This document shows positions 1 through 8,068 of a stretch of DNA of 64,000 nucleotides, piece by piece. The stretch spans positions 66,740 to 130,739 of the forward strand of contig JBFMFR010000011.1 in NCBI GenBank assembly GCA_040752025.1, given 5' to 3'. Both the position numbers and the translations under genes were made by a program. The stretch comes from JBFMFR01 sp040752025 (GTDB taxonomy: Bacteria > Chloroflexota > Anaerolineae > Anaerolineales > UBA4823). Within the stretch, counting starts at the first letter, position 1; the number at the start of each line of letters is the position of its first letter. The notes under the pieces are model-generated. The model had not been told where the DNA came from. It saw nothing but the letters and a program-made list of their open reading frames with translations, and ran no database searches.

Positions 1-1
1 C

Positions 2-88
2 AAACTGACCATTCCCAGCGTACCGAGTGTAGCGGATGTATCCGACCAGGTACTCCTGGAGATCGATTTTGTGGCAGTGCGCAAATAG
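2..88 (+). CDS. C-terminal end of an unidentified protein (partial)
   Basis: An open frame enters the window and ends at a TAG at 86-88, leaving 28 residues that end in LEIDFVAVRK. A strong rho-independent terminator follows 33 bases later, which supports this being the true 3' end of a gene. The fragment is too short to identify and no motif is visible. Confidence 0.45.
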   Translation, partial: KLTIPSVPSVADVSDQVLLEIDFVAVRK

Positions 89-121
89 AACAAGCGCCAG
101 CAATCAGATCCAGAATCTGAG

Positions 122-154
122 CGGGCCGTCCAAATAACCTGGACGGCCCGTTTT
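122..154 (+). terminator. Rho-independent terminator
   Basis: An 11-bp perfect GC-rich stem (CGGGCCGTCCA at 122-132 and its complement at 140-150) with a 7-base loop is followed directly by TTTT. It lies after the partial gene and before the Nudix gene. Confidence 0.85.
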
Positions 155-205
155 CGAACTACTCGTTGTGCGATGTTGATGCTATACTATTCGTTGGAAG
201 TGCAC

Positions 206-622
206 ATGGAGATTGATAAAAAACGTAAACGAGGCATTTACGAATCAGCGGGAGGCCTGCTGTGGCGAGAACATTCTGGAGGAACCCGGCTGGCAGTGGT
301 ACACCGCCCCAGATACGATGATTGGACGCTGCCCAAGGGGACTCTAAAAAAGGGGGAGACCTGGCAGGAAGCCGCCCTGCGCGAAATACACGAGGAAACC
401 GGCTGTGAAGCCAGCCTGGAAGCATTTGCGGGTTGTGTCTGTTACCAGATCTACGATACTCCCAAGGTGGTGCTGTTTTGGCATATGCATGTGCAGTCTG
501 AAGGCGAGCGGCTGCCAGATGATGAAATCGACCAGGTGGTGTGGCTCAGCGTGGCTGAAGCCCTGGAGCGTTTGAGTTATGAAGATGAACGCAAACTGCT
601 CAGGGAAGCAAGTCATCCCTGA
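206..622 (+). CDS. Nudix hydrolase
   Basis: This 138-residue protein should hydrolyse a nucleoside diphosphate linked to another moiety. The Nudix box is complete: G45, E51, R59, E60, E63, E64 and G66 follow the G-x5-E-x7-REUxEExG pattern, with the metal-binding glutamates in the RE..EE segment. DDWTLPKG just before the box resembles the diadenosine-polyphosphate hydrolase/MutT-like group, but the substrate cannot be fixed from sequence. I start at the ATG at 206, which has GGAAG five bases upstream, rather than at an upstream ATG at 173 that adds a poorly conserved tail. A TATACT box at 183-188 could be the -10 element of its own promoter. The gene stands alone between a terminator and a convergent gene. 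Confidence 0.9.
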   Translation: MEIDKKRKRGIYESAGGLLWREHSGGTRLAVVHRPRYDDWTLPKGTLKKGETWQEAALREIHEETGCEASLEAFAGCVCYQIYDTPKVVLFWHMHVQSEGERLPDDEIDQVVWLSVAEALERLSYEDERKLLREASHP

Positions 623-655
623 GAAATTCAAGCACTGGAAAAACCGAATTTCTTT
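623..655 (+). terminator. Possible weak terminator after the Nudix gene
   Basis: GAAATTC at 623-629 pairs with GAATTTC at 646-652 and is followed by TTT. The stem is short and AT-rich with a long loop, so the call is weak. It lies between two convergent genes, where a terminator is expected. Confidence 0.35.
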
Positions 656-689
656 GCGGGGCATTGCCCGCCTCACACAAGTATTTCCC

Positions 690-1577
690 CTATGGCGTCA
701 GGATATCTAGCCGGGCAGGCAAACATTCGTACACAAAAGTGCTTTCGGCCTCGGCGCGTACTTCACCATCCACCTGGAGCGGAGACGGTGTGGTGTGTAT
801 GGTCAGACGGCGGGTGTGGATCTGGTTGATCGCCGGGTCGTGAACGTGCTCGCCCGTCATGATCTTAGGCAGTAAGGCCAGCATCCTGCGCCGGGTGGGC
901 ACGTAACCAAAGATAAAAGTCAGGCGGCCATCAGCGGGATCGGCGTCTGGAGCAATGCGGAATACCCCGCCGGTGACCGGACAATTTCCCACTGAAACCA
1001 GGCTGACCGGCCCCTCGTAGCTGCCCTCGTCCCATTCCAGCGTCATGCGCCATTCGGGTTTCTTTGCAATGGCGCGCAGAGCCGCCACCACGTAACGAAT
1101 GACCCCGCGCAGCCAGACCATGCGGGCGTTGTAAATCGATACCACCGGCTCCAACCCCACCGCAGAATTATTATCGAAGGCCCACTGGTTGACTTTGCCC
1201 AGGTCGATGCGGCGCGTCTTGCCGGCTGCGATGCAGCCAGCCGCGCCTGGCAGATCGAGAGGCAGGCCGAGATTCACCACCAGATCGTTGGCTGTTCCCA
1301 AGGGGAGCACACCCAGGGGCCCAACAACATCCTCGCCGCCGGCAAGCAGCATCCCATTGACCACCTCGCTGATCGAGCCGTCCCCACCTGCGGCGATGAT
1401 CGGGCTGTATCCCTGGCGCACAGCTTGCTCGGCCAGATCGATCGCCTGGTTGGGACGGTCGGTGATGACCAGGTCGAAGTCAACCCCGGCAGCGCGCAAG
1501 GCCTGCTCAGCTTCGTCTTTGCGCTTGAGAGCCGTCCAACGGTTGGCGTACGGGTTCAGGATAACTTTTGCGGGCAT
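690..1577 (-). CDS. Diacylglycerol/lipid kinase, YegS/DgkB family
   Basis: The 295-residue protein has the diacylglycerol kinase catalytic domain at its N terminus: an NPYANR start, the nucleotide-binding GGDGS motif near residues 84-88 and the GTANDLV motif near residue 113. The C-terminal half matches the beta-rich lipid-binding domain of the YegS/BmrU family. Such enzymes phosphorylate diacylglycerol, or related lipids such as sphingosine or phosphatidylglycerol, at the membrane using ATP. Length is typical of the family. The ATG at 1577 is the only sensible start, and a TATATA-like box lies just upstream on the minus strand. It is convergent with the Nudix gene and appears monocistronic. 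The lipid substrate is not determinable here. Confidence 0.9.
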   Translation of the reverse strand: MPAKVILNPYANRWTALKRKDEAEQALRAAGVDFDLVITDRPNQAIDLAEQAVRQGYSPIIAAGGDGSISEVVNGMLLAGGEDVVGPLGVLPLGTANDLVVNLGLPLDLPGAAGCIAAGKTRRIDLGKVNQWAFDNNSAVGLEPVVSIYNARMVWLRGVIRYVVAALRAIAKKPEWRMTLEWDEGSYEGPVSLVSVGNCPVTGGVFRIAPDADPADGRLTFIFGYVPTRRRMLALLPKIMTGEHVHDPAINQIHTRRLTIHTTPSPLQVDGEVRAEAESTFVYECLPARLDILTP

Positions 1578-1666
1578 TGGTTATATAGGATAAACGCCGA
1601 ATAGAAGTCTGTCAAGGATTTGATCTAATCTTTTTCTGGCCTGATCTGCTTTGACACGCTTTGCAG

Positions 1667-1867
1667 CTATTCGTGAGCGTGGTCGTGGTCATGATCGTGC
1701 GGCAGCAAGCGCTCCGCACCGGGGAGCAAACCAATTAACTGGGCTGGTTTGTGTATCAAAATGGGGAAATGCTGAGGGCATATGTAATAATCGTTCTTCT
1801 GGAAGTGTAGCTTCAACAAAGGCAGTTCGTCGCTGTTGGCCTGACATACGATGCAAGTAGACGGCAT
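1667..1867 (-). CDS. Small CxxC/His-rich putative zinc-binding protein
   Basis: This is a 66-residue protein of unknown function. It begins with a CxxC pair (C5, C8), continues with CPQHFPILIHKP in the middle and ends in a metal-binding His/Asp tail (HDHDHDHAHE). The two cysteines plus the CPQH segment could form a zinc site, and the His tail could bind further metal. The start is supported by AGGAG eight bases before the ATG. I recall similar short proteins annotated only as hypothetical in Chloroflexota, but no function is established. It is codirectional with the lipid kinase, 89 bases upstream of it. Confidence 0.6.
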   Translation of the reverse strand: MPSTCIVCQANSDELPLLKLHFQKNDYYICPQHFPILIHKPAQLIGLLPGAERLLPHDHDHDHAHE

Positions 1868-2075
1868 GGGCTAAGCTCCTGTTTCGAATGGTTAATTGCG
1901 TGAAAGAAGATAAGTTTACTACAGGTTTCGTCCTGTGCAAGGGTCAAAATTGCAGTGGTAAAATCTACCTAGCAACACACTGCTGTTCGCCTGGACGAAA
2001 GGCGAACTCACCCTGGCCTGCCAGCGCACATCCCGCGCTGGCGCGACTCGAAAAATCAAAGGACACACTTCGCTT

Positions 2076-2852
2076 ATGAAAATTGCCATACAAACCAACG
2101 TGTGGAGCGACCAGCTCCACAAAAGCCAGCTCCCCAGCGTCCTGGCAGAAATCGCCCGGGCTGGCTACCAGGGCTTCGAGACCGGCGCACATCGCGTCGA
2201 CCTGGAGCAGCCAGCCGCCTTCCGCAAGCTGGCCGATCAGCACGGCTTGCAAGTAGCCGGTATTCACACGCACGGCGAGCTCTACAACCCGCAGGCCATG
2301 CTCGAGGCGCAGGGGCATTTCCGCAAGATTGCTCATTTTGCCGCCGAGGCCGGCGCGGATTGCATCCTGTTCAGTGGCAAGGTCAAGGAGGATAAAACCG
2401 AGGACGATTTACAGAACGAGTGCCAGGCGCTGGAGCACCTGGGGGGCATCTGCGCCAGCCACAACCTGGCGTTCTGCTACCACAACCATTATTGGGAGAT
2501 CGAACACAACCTGCGCGAGCTGCGCTACTTGTGCGATCACACCAACCCGGCCCTGGTTTCGCTGGCCCTGGATGTGGGCTGGGTACACCGCGCCGGAGGC
2601 TCTCCCAGCGAAGTCACTCGCCTGCTCCTGGACCGCATCGGTTACTTCCATTTCAAGGACTTCCGGGTGAAGAATTTCCACGAGGATACCTGGACCGAGC
2701 TGGGCGACGGCTACGTGAACTTCCCTGCCATCCTCGAAACTCTGCAAGGCCGCTGGGAAGGTTGGATCGCTGTCGAGCGCGACGAAACCCTGCCCAACGC
2801 CTTCGAGAGCGCCCGCGCCAGCCGCGCCTATCTCAAATCGATCCTGGGGTGA
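2076..2852 (+). CDS. Sugar phosphate isomerase/epimerase (xylose isomerase-like TIM barrel)
   Basis: This 258-residue protein belongs to the AP-endonuclease-2/xylose-isomerase-like TIM-barrel family, which includes IolE and IolI. Metal-site signatures are visible on successive strands: CYHNHYWE near residue 135, SLALDVGW near 166, YFHFKD near 190 and VERD near the C terminus. These enzymes isomerise, epimerise or dehydrate ketoses and inosose-type sugars with a divalent metal. The gene for a Gfo/Idh/MocA dehydrogenase starts 10 bases downstream, so the two form an operon; the pairing is typical of inositol or rare-sugar catabolism. No sugar transporter is adjacent, so the substrate is unknown. 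A TAAAAT -10-like box lies at 1959-1964. No Shine-Dalgarno is apparent before the ATG. Confidence 0.85.
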   Translation: MKIAIQTNVWSDQLHKSQLPSVLAEIARAGYQGFETGAHRVDLEQPAAFRKLADQHGLQVAGIHTHGELYNPQAMLEAQGHFRKIAHFAAEAGADCILFSGKVKEDKTEDDLQNECQALEHLGGICASHNLAFCYHNHYWEIEHNLRELRYLCDHTNPALVSLALDVGWVHRAGGSPSEVTRLLLDRIGYFHFKDFRVKNFHEDTWTELGDGYVNFPAILETLQGRWEGWIAVERDETLPNAFESARASRAYLKSILG

Positions 2853-2862
2853 GGGCAGCGCC

Positions 2863-3918
2863 ATGAGTAGTGGAAAAAACACCCGCGCCCCCCTGGGCGT
2901 GTGCATCCTGGGCTGCGGCATGATGGGCAACATCCACGCTGCCCATTGGCAAGCCCTGCCCGAGGCGCACATCGTGGCTGTGGTCGACATCCTCGGAGAC
3001 CGCGCCCAGGCTATGGCCCAGCAGTACGGGCTGGACACCTGGTACAGCGACTACCGCCAGGCCGTGGCTCTGCCCGAGGTGGAGGTGGTCTCGGTGTGCG
3101 TGCCCACTCACTTGCATGCCGAAATGAGCATCCAGGCCATGCAGCACGGCAAACACGTGTTGTGCGAAAAGCCCATGGCGCTGCACGTGGATCAGGCCGA
3201 GGCCATGCTGCGCGCCGCCAGCACGCACAACGTTAAGCTGGGGATCGGCTTCATGCGCCGCCACTCGCCGCTGCTGGAGCAATTGCGCCAGCAGGTGCAG
3301 GCCAGCCGCCTGGGACAGCCCGCCTTGTATTACGCGGCCGACATCCGCCAGGTGCGCCCCAAGATCGCCATGCACGACGCCAACCAGAACGGCGGCCCGG
3401 CCCTGGACATGGCGGTGCACGTGCTGGATGTGTGGGCTTACGTGTTCGATTCGCCGCCAGCGGCGGTTTTCGCCCAGGGCACGGCCCTGGCCCGCCAGCG
3501 CCCGGAGCTGGCCGCCATCCAGGAGATCGCCCCGGACACCGCCACGCTGGTGGTGCGCTACGCCTCCGGCGATACCGGCACCTTCGTGGTGAGCTGGGGG
3601 CTGCCGCCAGGAGTCAACCCCCCCGAACAGCCCGACCAGGTGTACACCGCCGGCGGCCTGATCGAGGCTACCTGGAAAGCCAGGCAGCAGTCCTTGCGTC
3701 AAATGGTGGAAGGCGGCGAATGGCAAGAACTGGCCCTGTACGAAGAAGATATGTACCAGCGCGAAATCGCCGGCATGGCGCGCTGGATACTGGAGCGACC
3801 TGAAGGGTCGCCTGGCCAGGGTTTCCCGGCGACCGGCGAAACCGGCCTGGCGGCGCTGCGTGTGGCCCGCGCCGCGCTGGAATCGATCGAGACCGGCAAA
3901 GCGGTAGCGCTGGCCTAA
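2863..3918 (+). CDS. Gfo/Idh/MocA family oxidoreductase
   Basis: The 351-residue protein has an N-terminal NAD(P)-binding Rossmann fold (GVCILGCGMMGNIHAAHW, residues 11-28) and the family hallmark CEKPMAL near residue 103, whose lysine is the catalytic base. The C-terminal part is the mixed alpha/beta substrate domain with DMAVHVLDVW, carrying the conserved Asp and His. Such enzymes oxidise or reduce cyclitols, sugars or sugar-nucleotide derivatives. GAGGG upstream of the ATG supports the start. It lies 10 bases after the isomerase gene and is probably cotranscribed with it. Its stop overlaps the end of the convergent NTPase gene by four bases. Confidence 0.88.
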   Translation: MSSGKNTRAPLGVCILGCGMMGNIHAAHWQALPEAHIVAVVDILGDRAQAMAQQYGLDTWYSDYRQAVALPEVEVVSVCVPTHLHAEMSIQAMQHGKHVLCEKPMALHVDQAEAMLRAASTHNVKLGIGFMRRHSPLLEQLRQQVQASRLGQPALYYAADIRQVRPKIAMHDANQNGGPALDMAVHVLDVWAYVFDSPPAAVFAQGTALARQRPELAAIQEIAPDTATLVVRYASGDTGTFVVSWGLPPGVNPPEQPDQVYTAGGLIEATWKARQQSLRQMVEGGEWQELALYEEDMYQREIAGMARWILERPEGSPGQGFPATGETGLAALRVARAALESIETGKAVALA

Positions 3919-4484
3919 AGCTCTGCCAATAAATCGAACTTACCTGGCCCGCCCGCCGGGATCACCCCGGCGGCGGGCCAGCGCTGCTGCGCCTGGGAGA
4001 GCAGCGAAGGGCGCACCACTACCAGGGCCAGCCGGTAAGCGCCTCCCGAGATGGCGTGCAGGCCAGCCTGCCAACCCTGGCCTTGAAGGAACTCGAGCGG
4101 GCCCAGTTCGTCTACGATGAGCACATCGCAGGGCGTGGCCTGCTGCAGCACAGTATTGCCCCACTCCAGCGCCTGCAGATCAAAAGACCAGCCGAGATCG
4201 AAGGATGACCTGGTGGGATTGGGCGACTGATTGAGGCTGCACCTGCCCTCCAGCGGCGCAGCCCGGCTCGCCAGCAAGCGGCGCTCACCGCTGCGCACAT
4301 CCTCGACCTGAATGGCAATCTTCTCGCCCGCTTCGAAAACGCCGGGAGAAAGCACACCGGCTACATCCAGGCCAGAAAGGCGCGCCTGGGCGGCCTGGCG
4401 CTGGCAGAGCAGCGTCTTCCCCGCCCCGCGCTCACCCGTTATGAGCCATAGCTGCCCCACTGGGCCAGCACGCTTCACGTCCAC
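3915..4484 (-). CDS. P-loop NTPase, THEP1/DUF2478-like
   Basis: The 189-residue protein has a Walker A motif (GERGAGKT, residues 17-24) and a Walker B-like strand ending in VDELGPLEF, the pattern of THEP1-type nucleoside triphosphatases and the related DUF2478 NTPases. Length fits the family. It is the last gene of the PadR-ABC transporter set and starts at a GTG preceded by AAGGTG, overlapping the ATPase gene by 10 bases, so translation is coupled. NTPases of this type are found beside molybdate transport and molybdopterin genes (family knowledge, from memory), which fits the YqeC-MobA fusion across the divergent promoter. Its biochemical role here is inferred only. Confidence 0.7.
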   Translation of the reverse strand: MDVKRAGPVGQLWLITGERGAGKTLLCQRQAAQARLSGLDVAGVLSPGVFEAGEKIAIQVEDVRSGERRLLASRAAPLEGRCSLNQSPNPTRSSFDLGWSFDLQALEWGNTVLQQATPCDVLIVDELGPLEFLQGQGWQAGLHAISGGAYRLALVVVRPSLLSQAQQRWPAAGVIPAGGPGKFDLLAEL

Positions 4485-5257
4485 AAGATCACCTTGCGCC
4501 CGTCTAAGGAATGCACCTGGATGGACAGGCCGTAGAGTGCGCTCAAATTTTCGGCAGTCAGCATATCTCCTACCGGGCCGCTGGCAAGCACTGCGCCGGC
4601 GCGCACCAACACCAGGTGGGTGGCGATCATCACCGCCAGCTCCGGCTCGTGGGTGGTCAGCAGGATGGTCACGCCCTCAGCAGACAGGCGGCGCAGCAGA
4701 TCCAACAGGCGCGCCTTGTTGCTCAGATCCAGGTGCGCAGTCGGCTCATCCAACAAGAGCAGGCGCGGTTGCTGCGCCAGGGCACGCGCCATCATGGCCA
4801 TCTGGCGCTCGCCGCCGCTCAGGCTGTTGATCGAGCGGGCAGCCATCCCCTCCAGGCCTACTTGCGCCAGGGCGTGCAGCGCCACCTGCCGGTCGCTTTC
4901 GCCGGGCATCTCCAACGGGTGGAGATAGGGTGTGCGGCCGAACAGGGCATAATCCCACAGCGAATACTCGAAGGGAATGCGCTCACTCTGCGGCACCAGG
5001 CCCATGCGCTGGCCAATTTCACGGCGGGAGAACTCGCTCAATGGCCGGCCTTCCAGCATCACCTGGCCGCTGCGTGGCAGCAAGCGTCCCAGCGCGGTGT
5101 GCAGCAGCGTTGTTTTCCCGGCGCCGTTAGGACCGAGGATCGCCATCACGCTGCCAACAGGCACTTCCAGGGATAAATGCCTGAGCGCTTCGATGTCACG
5201 TACATAACCGAAGGATACTTCCCGAAACGCCAGCAAGGTTTCACCGGAGGCGTTCAT
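4475..5257 (-). CDS. ABC transporter ATP-binding protein, FecE/BtuD type
   Basis: The 260-residue ATPase has Walker A (GPNGAGKTT near residue 43), a Q-loop (LVPQSERIPFEYSLWDY), the signature LSGGERQ and Walker B LLLLDEPTAHLD followed by the H-loop TTHEPE. The set of motifs and length match ATPases of iron-siderophore, cobalamin and MolC-type importers. The ATG at 5257 overlaps the stop of the permease gene by four bases, and its 3' end overlaps the NTPase gene. It energises uptake through the adjacent FecCD permease. Substrate choice follows from the binding protein and context, discussed under that gene. Confidence 0.93.
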   Translation of the reverse strand: MNASGETLLAFREVSFGYVRDIEALRHLSLEVPVGSVMAILGPNGAGKTTLLHTALGRLLPRSGQVMLEGRPLSEFSRREIGQRMGLVPQSERIPFEYSLWDYALFGRTPYLHPLEMPGESDRQVALHALAQVGLEGMAARSINSLSGGERQMAMMARALAQQPRLLLLDEPTAHLDLSNKARLLDLLRRLSAEGVTILLTTHEPELAVMIATHLVLVRAGAVLASGPVGDMLTAENLSALYGLSIQVHSLDGRKVILWT

Positions 5258-6222
5258 CGCTGCACCTTGACATTCTGCGTGACCATGAGCAGGATGAAGA
5301 ACGCTGCCCCTGCCAGTGATGTAAAAATGCCCAGGGGGATCTCGCCGGCCAATAAGGTGCGCGAGAGATCATCGCACAGGATGGTGAAGATGGCGCCAAC
5401 CAGCATCGAGGCAGGCAGCGCCAGGCGCGCATCCGCTCCAAACAGGCGGCGGGCGATGTGCGGAATGAGCAGCCCCACCCAGCCCACCATGCCGCTCACC
5501 GAAACGACCGCCGCGGTAGCGGCAGTGGCAGCCACCAGCAGCAGCGCCCGCTCGCGCCCCGGCGCCAGCCCCAGCGAAAAAGCGGTTTCGTCTTCCAGGG
5601 AGAGGATATTCAAGCGCCAGCGCATCCGGTACAGAACATATAGACCCAGCAGGGTGACCACCAGGATGGATTTCAAGCGCGCCCAGGTGATGCTGTACAG
5701 CCCGCCTAGCAGCCAGAAAGTGATCTCGGGCAACTGGCTGAGCGGGTCGGCGACGTATTTCAGCACGCCCAGCCCGGCGGAAAACATGGCTGAAACGGCG
5801 ATACCGGCCAACACCAGGCGCAGCACCCAGCCTCCGAAGCGCACACGCCGCGCCAGCAGATAAGAGGCGCCCAGCCCCAGAAAGGCAAAAAACGTAGCGC
5901 TGGACTGCACCAACCAGGCAGTGTTACCCAGAAAAATGATGCTGAAGGCTGCGCCAAAAGCTGCCCCCTGCGAGACGCCCAGGAAGCCCGGCTCGACCAG
6001 CGGATTGCCGAAGAGCATCTGGAAGACTTCACCGGCAGCAGCCAGGCTCATCCCCAGCAGCAAAGCGGTGAGCAGGCGCGGCAGGCGCAGGTTCCACACC
6101 AGCCGCTGCGCCAGTTCATCGCTGGCGAGGCGCTCGAGGGATAGGAAACCCGCGGATGGGTAACGCCCGAAGAATAAAGAAAAAACCAGGACGACAGCCA
6201 GCAGCAGAGTCAGAACGAACAA
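5254..6222 (-). CDS. ABC transporter permease, FecCD family
   Basis: This highly hydrophobic protein of about 322 residues has the FecCD permease pattern: RLPRLLTALLLGMSLAAAGEVFQ near the N terminus, then GFLGVSQGAAFGAA, and GMVGWVGLLIPHIARRLFG near the C terminus, the loop that contacts the ATPase. It should form the homodimeric channel of the importer. The frame at 6222 begins with TTG. It stays open upstream to the end of the binding-protein gene and would add a basic tail, so the true start may lie at a rare codon between 6223 and 6276. It lies directly after the binding protein and overlaps the ATPase. Confidence 0.92.
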   Translation of the reverse strand: MFVLTLLLAVVLVFSLFFGRYPSAGFLSLERLASDELAQRLVWNLRLPRLLTALLLGMSLAAAGEVFQMLFGNPLVEPGFLGVSQGAAFGAAFSIIFLGNTAWLVQSSATFFAFLGLGASYLLARRVRFGGWVLRLVLAGIAVSAMFSAGLGVLKYVADPLSQLPEITFWLLGGLYSITWARLKSILVVTLLGLYVLYRMRWRLNILSLEDETAFSLGLAPGRERALLLVAATAATAAVVSVSGMVGWVGLLIPHIARRLFGADARLALPASMLVGAIFTILCDDLSRTLLAGEIPLGIFTSLAGAAFFILLMVTQNVKVQR

Positions 6223-6272
6223 GGCTCTGCTGCTGGAATTGAGAACCTTCGTTGCTGTAGGATCAGCGGTGG

Positions 6273-7406
6273 TCAGGGCAGGTCTCCGCCGAACAGGGGC
6301 CGGATGTTTTCCGAGAAGGACGCCTGGCTGATACCGTACAGTTCGGTGAAAAAGGTCTGGGCCTCCGCCTGGATATCGATATCGGAGAAAAGATCGGGGT
6401 GCAGTTTGGTTGCCAGCCAGGTCAGGCCCATGATCCAGCGTGAATCAGCCTGATCCCAACTGATCATATCGCTGGCGAAACCATACAGCTTGCCCTCCTG
6501 CACGGCGCGCAGGGACTGCCACTGAGGATCGGCTTTTAGAAGCTCAACCACTTCATTCACCGGCCGGAAATAGGAGATGATATAAATCTGGTCGGCGTCC
6601 CAGGCTGCCACCTGCTCCAGGGTGACCTTGGTCCAACCTTTACCCAGGTTGGCATCTTTCCAGATCGGGTTACCGCCGGCGGTTTCCACCAGGATGGTCT
6701 GCATCCAGCTCATGGGAGGCACGTTGAAGGCTACTTCGCCGTCCTTGTCGTTGTAATACAGCAGCAGGGTCCTGGGCTTTTCTTCATCTTTCAACCCGCT
6801 GGTTTTCTGGGTGATGCGCTCCACGCGCCCACGGTAGAACTCGGCCACCTTTTGGGCGCGCCCCTCATCCTGGAAAAGTTGGCCCAGGGTCGCCAGGTCG
6901 CGGTAATACTGCTCCGGGGTTTCGAAGTCGACGTACACCACGGGGATACCCAGGGTTTCGAGTGGAGCGCCCAGCGATTCGGCCAGGTAGCTTTTTAGAA
7001 TCACCGCATCCGGTTTTTCAGCCGCGAGCTGCTCGGAGCTAACATCGTTATCGTATTTAGATTTACCTTCATAATTCGGGTCGATAACAGCCAGGAAGTT
7101 TCCGGTACCCTGGGTGCCCTTGCCCAAAACCGCAATGCGCTCCACCGCCTGTGGGAACAGGTACAGGGCATCGGCCACCAGCAGGTTGGCCTTGCCCGCC
7201 AGAGCGATGCGCTGCGGGACAGACTCGAACCTCACCTGGCGGCCGAGGGCATCGGTAACCGTAAAGCCCGTTGCCGCCGCCTGGGTCGGGGCAGTCTCCG
7301 CAGCCGTTGTAGCGGGAGCGGGATTGGCCTGGGTTGGCGCAGCCGGGCTGCAGGCTGCCAGGAATAGAGCCAGAGCGAAAACGAAACTGATATGTTTTAT
7401 AAACAC
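6273..7406 (-). CDS. Substrate-binding lipoprotein of a FecB/MolA-type ABC importer
   Basis: I start this gene at a GTG (7404-7406) preceded by AAGGAG with a six-base spacer; earlier in-frame codons run into the PadR gene. The resulting 377-residue protein begins with a lipoprotein signal whose lipobox is LAAC (C19), followed by a Pro/Ala/Thr linker. It then has the two-lobe TroA/FecB fold (FTVTDALGRQVRF, PQRIALAGKANLLVADAL, EKPDAVILKSYL). The cluster resembles binding proteins annotated as iron or cobalamin binders and also MolA, the molybdate/tungstate binder of Haemophilus. A divergent YqeC-MobA gene makes molybdate or tungstate my preferred ligand. That is inference from context; an iron complex is the main alternative. 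Confidence 0.85.
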   Translation of the reverse strand: MFIKHISFVFALALFLAACSPAAPTQANPAPATTAAETAPTQAAATGFTVTDALGRQVRFESVPQRIALAGKANLLVADALYLFPQAVERIAVLGKGTQGTGNFLAVIDPNYEGKSKYDNDVSSEQLAAEKPDAVILKSYLAESLGAPLETLGIPVVYVDFETPEQYYRDLATLGQLFQDEGRAQKVAEFYRGRVERITQKTSGLKDEEKPRTLLLYYNDKDGEVAFNVPPMSWMQTILVETAGGNPIWKDANLGKGWTKVTLEQVAAWDADQIYIISYFRPVNEVVELLKADPQWQSLRAVQEGKLYGFASDMISWDQADSRWIMGLTWLATKLHPDLFSDIDIQAEAQTFFTELYGISQASFSENIRPLFGGDLP

Positions 7407-7456
7407 CTTTTTCTCCTTGTTTAGCGGCATTGAAATCGCTGCCAGATGCACGCGCC

Positions 7457-7996
7457 TCAAGAATAATTCTCGACAATATCTAACCACTCTAAAATAGCTT
7501 GCACCTGGCCAATACGATATTGGTAAATCAGCCATTCATAAGGCCTTTCAACCTGTAAAACCTCGGCCTGCGCTTGAAAAGCAGCCAACCACTGCTGGCA
7601 AGATGCTCGCTGCGCCTGCACCAGGGCATGCAGGCATGCCTCGCCCTCCTGGCGAGCAAAGAACATCTTGGCCATAAACTCCTGGCGCACCTGGCGGCTG
7701 TTCGGCACGGGGCGAGACAACCAATCCCGGAAAACTTCTACCCCTTGCGCAGTCAGCGAATACATTTTCCGGGGTGGGCGCGGTTCCTGAGATTGCAAAG
7801 CGCTGGTTACCAGGCCGCGCCCTTCCAGTTTTGCCAGCAGCGCATAAAGCTGGCTTTGCTTGATGCGCCAGATCATCCCCAGATCCTGTCTAGCAGAAAA
7901 CTGCTGGTGGATGCTGTAGCCATGCAAAGATCCCTGGCGCAGCAAACCCAGCAAGATAAGTTCTAGAGTCAACGGTCGAGAAGTCATCGGGCTCAT
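7457..7996 (-). CDS. PadR family transcriptional regulator
   Basis: The 179-residue protein opens with the PadR winged helix: LELILLGLLRQGSLHGYSIHQQF, then LKQSQLYALLAKLEGRGLVTS and the wing PPRKMYSLTAQGVEVFRDWL. The C-terminal helices match the Vir_act_alpha_C dimerisation domain. I use the ATG at 7996 because AAGGAG lies five bases upstream. It is the first gene of the minus-strand ABC transporter set (50 bases before the binding protein) and sits head to head with the YqeC-MobA gene, so it may repress both. The effector is unknown; in this set it could be the transported oxyanion or a cofactor intermediate. Confidence 0.88.
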   Translation of the reverse strand: MSPMTSRPLTLELILLGLLRQGSLHGYSIHQQFSARQDLGMIWRIKQSQLYALLAKLEGRGLVTSALQSQEPRPPRKMYSLTAQGVEVFRDWLSRPVPNSRQVRQEFMAKMFFARQEGEACLHALVQAQRASCQQWLAAFQAQAEVLQVERPYEWLIYQYRIGQVQAILEWLDIVENYS

Positions 7997-8052
7997 ATTC
8001 ACTCCTTGAATACTCAAGAGATAAGTATACATCAAGTCGATCCATTTTGGTA

Positions 8053-8068
8053 TATAATCCCTGCCGTG
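8053..8068 (+). promoter_or_regulatory. Leaderless-type -10 box before the YqeC-MobA start
   Basis: A perfect TATAAT at 8053-8058 is followed by seven bases and then the GTG at 8066, with no Shine-Dalgarno. Transcription would begin at or near the start codon. No good -35 is visible at the expected distance. It lies inside the PadR/YqeC divergent region. Confidence 0.5.

Noticed and set aside
2833..3726. A 297-codon open frame on the minus strand
   Set aside because: It is antisense to the Gfo/Idh/MocA dehydrogenase with intact Rossmann and CEKP motifs; its own sequence is low in complexity.
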